Assembly (NCBI GenBank): GCA_013396525.1
Contig: VWYX01000903.1
Location: forward strand, 249,022 to 313,021
Reading direction: 5' to 3'
Length of the DNA: 64,000 nucleotides
Source of the DNA: Chaetorhynchus papuensis
Lineage: Eukaryota > Chordata > Aves > Passeriformes > Rhipiduridae
Positions 63,961-64,000 of the stretch are shown here, in pieces. The translations under genes and the position numbers were made by a program. A model generated the notes under the pieces. The model was not told where the DNA came from. It did not search any database and saw nothing but the letters and a program-made list of their open reading frames with translations. How positions within the stretch are numbered: position 1 is the first letter of the stretch; every line of letters begins with the position of its first letter.

Positions 63961-64000
63961 CTGCAGAGAAAACATAGAAATTTACTGGTTTGTAGTTGAA

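Overview
The window is vertebrate nuclear DNA, almost certainly from a bird and probably a songbird. It has short conserved exons in long AT-rich introns, CpG-island promoters, several CR1 LINE 3' ends and one LTR of a type I associate with passerine ERVL elements. There are no bacterial operons, tRNAs, rRNAs or CRISPR arrays.

Layout. (1) 1-4109, + strand: the last nine coding exons of SASS6, the centriole cartwheel protein; its 5' part lies outside the window. (2) 6969-19645, - strand: the complete 12-exon MFSD14A (HIAT1) gene, 491 residues, meeting SASS6 tail to tail, with a CpG-island promoter near 19-20 kb. (3) About 20-27 kb: intergenic, with no supported gene. (4) 27397-46000, - strand: complete SLC35A3, the Golgi UDP-GlcNAc transporter, with seven canonical coding exons, one upstream exon that can add an in-frame lysine-rich N-terminus, and a CpG-island promoter near 45.7-46.1 kb. 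The gene order SASS6 / MFSD14A / SLC35A3 and the orientations match human 1p21.2, where AGL comes next.

(5) 47566 to the window edge, - strand: a gene I do not recognise, and the main discovery here. I reconstruct 27 tiny exons (30, 36, 39, 42 or 45 nt; 18 are exactly 39 nt), all with phase-0 introns. They encode Gly/Ser/Gln/Tyr-rich modules of the type GSPSSGGSQYGGQ. A terminal exon then supplies a hydrophobic C-terminal tail resembling a GPI-anchor signal or a membrane segment. Its first exons lie beyond 64 kb. The array grew by exon duplication, and intron homology and exon order show that a block of eight to ten exons was itself duplicated.

The three known genes are housekeeping genes with no shared pathway; their proximity is conserved synteny. 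The micro-exon gene sits, in the same orientation, in the interval between SLC35A3 and the place where AGL is expected. All exon boundaries come from reading splice sites, frame continuity and remembered family sequence; no search was run.
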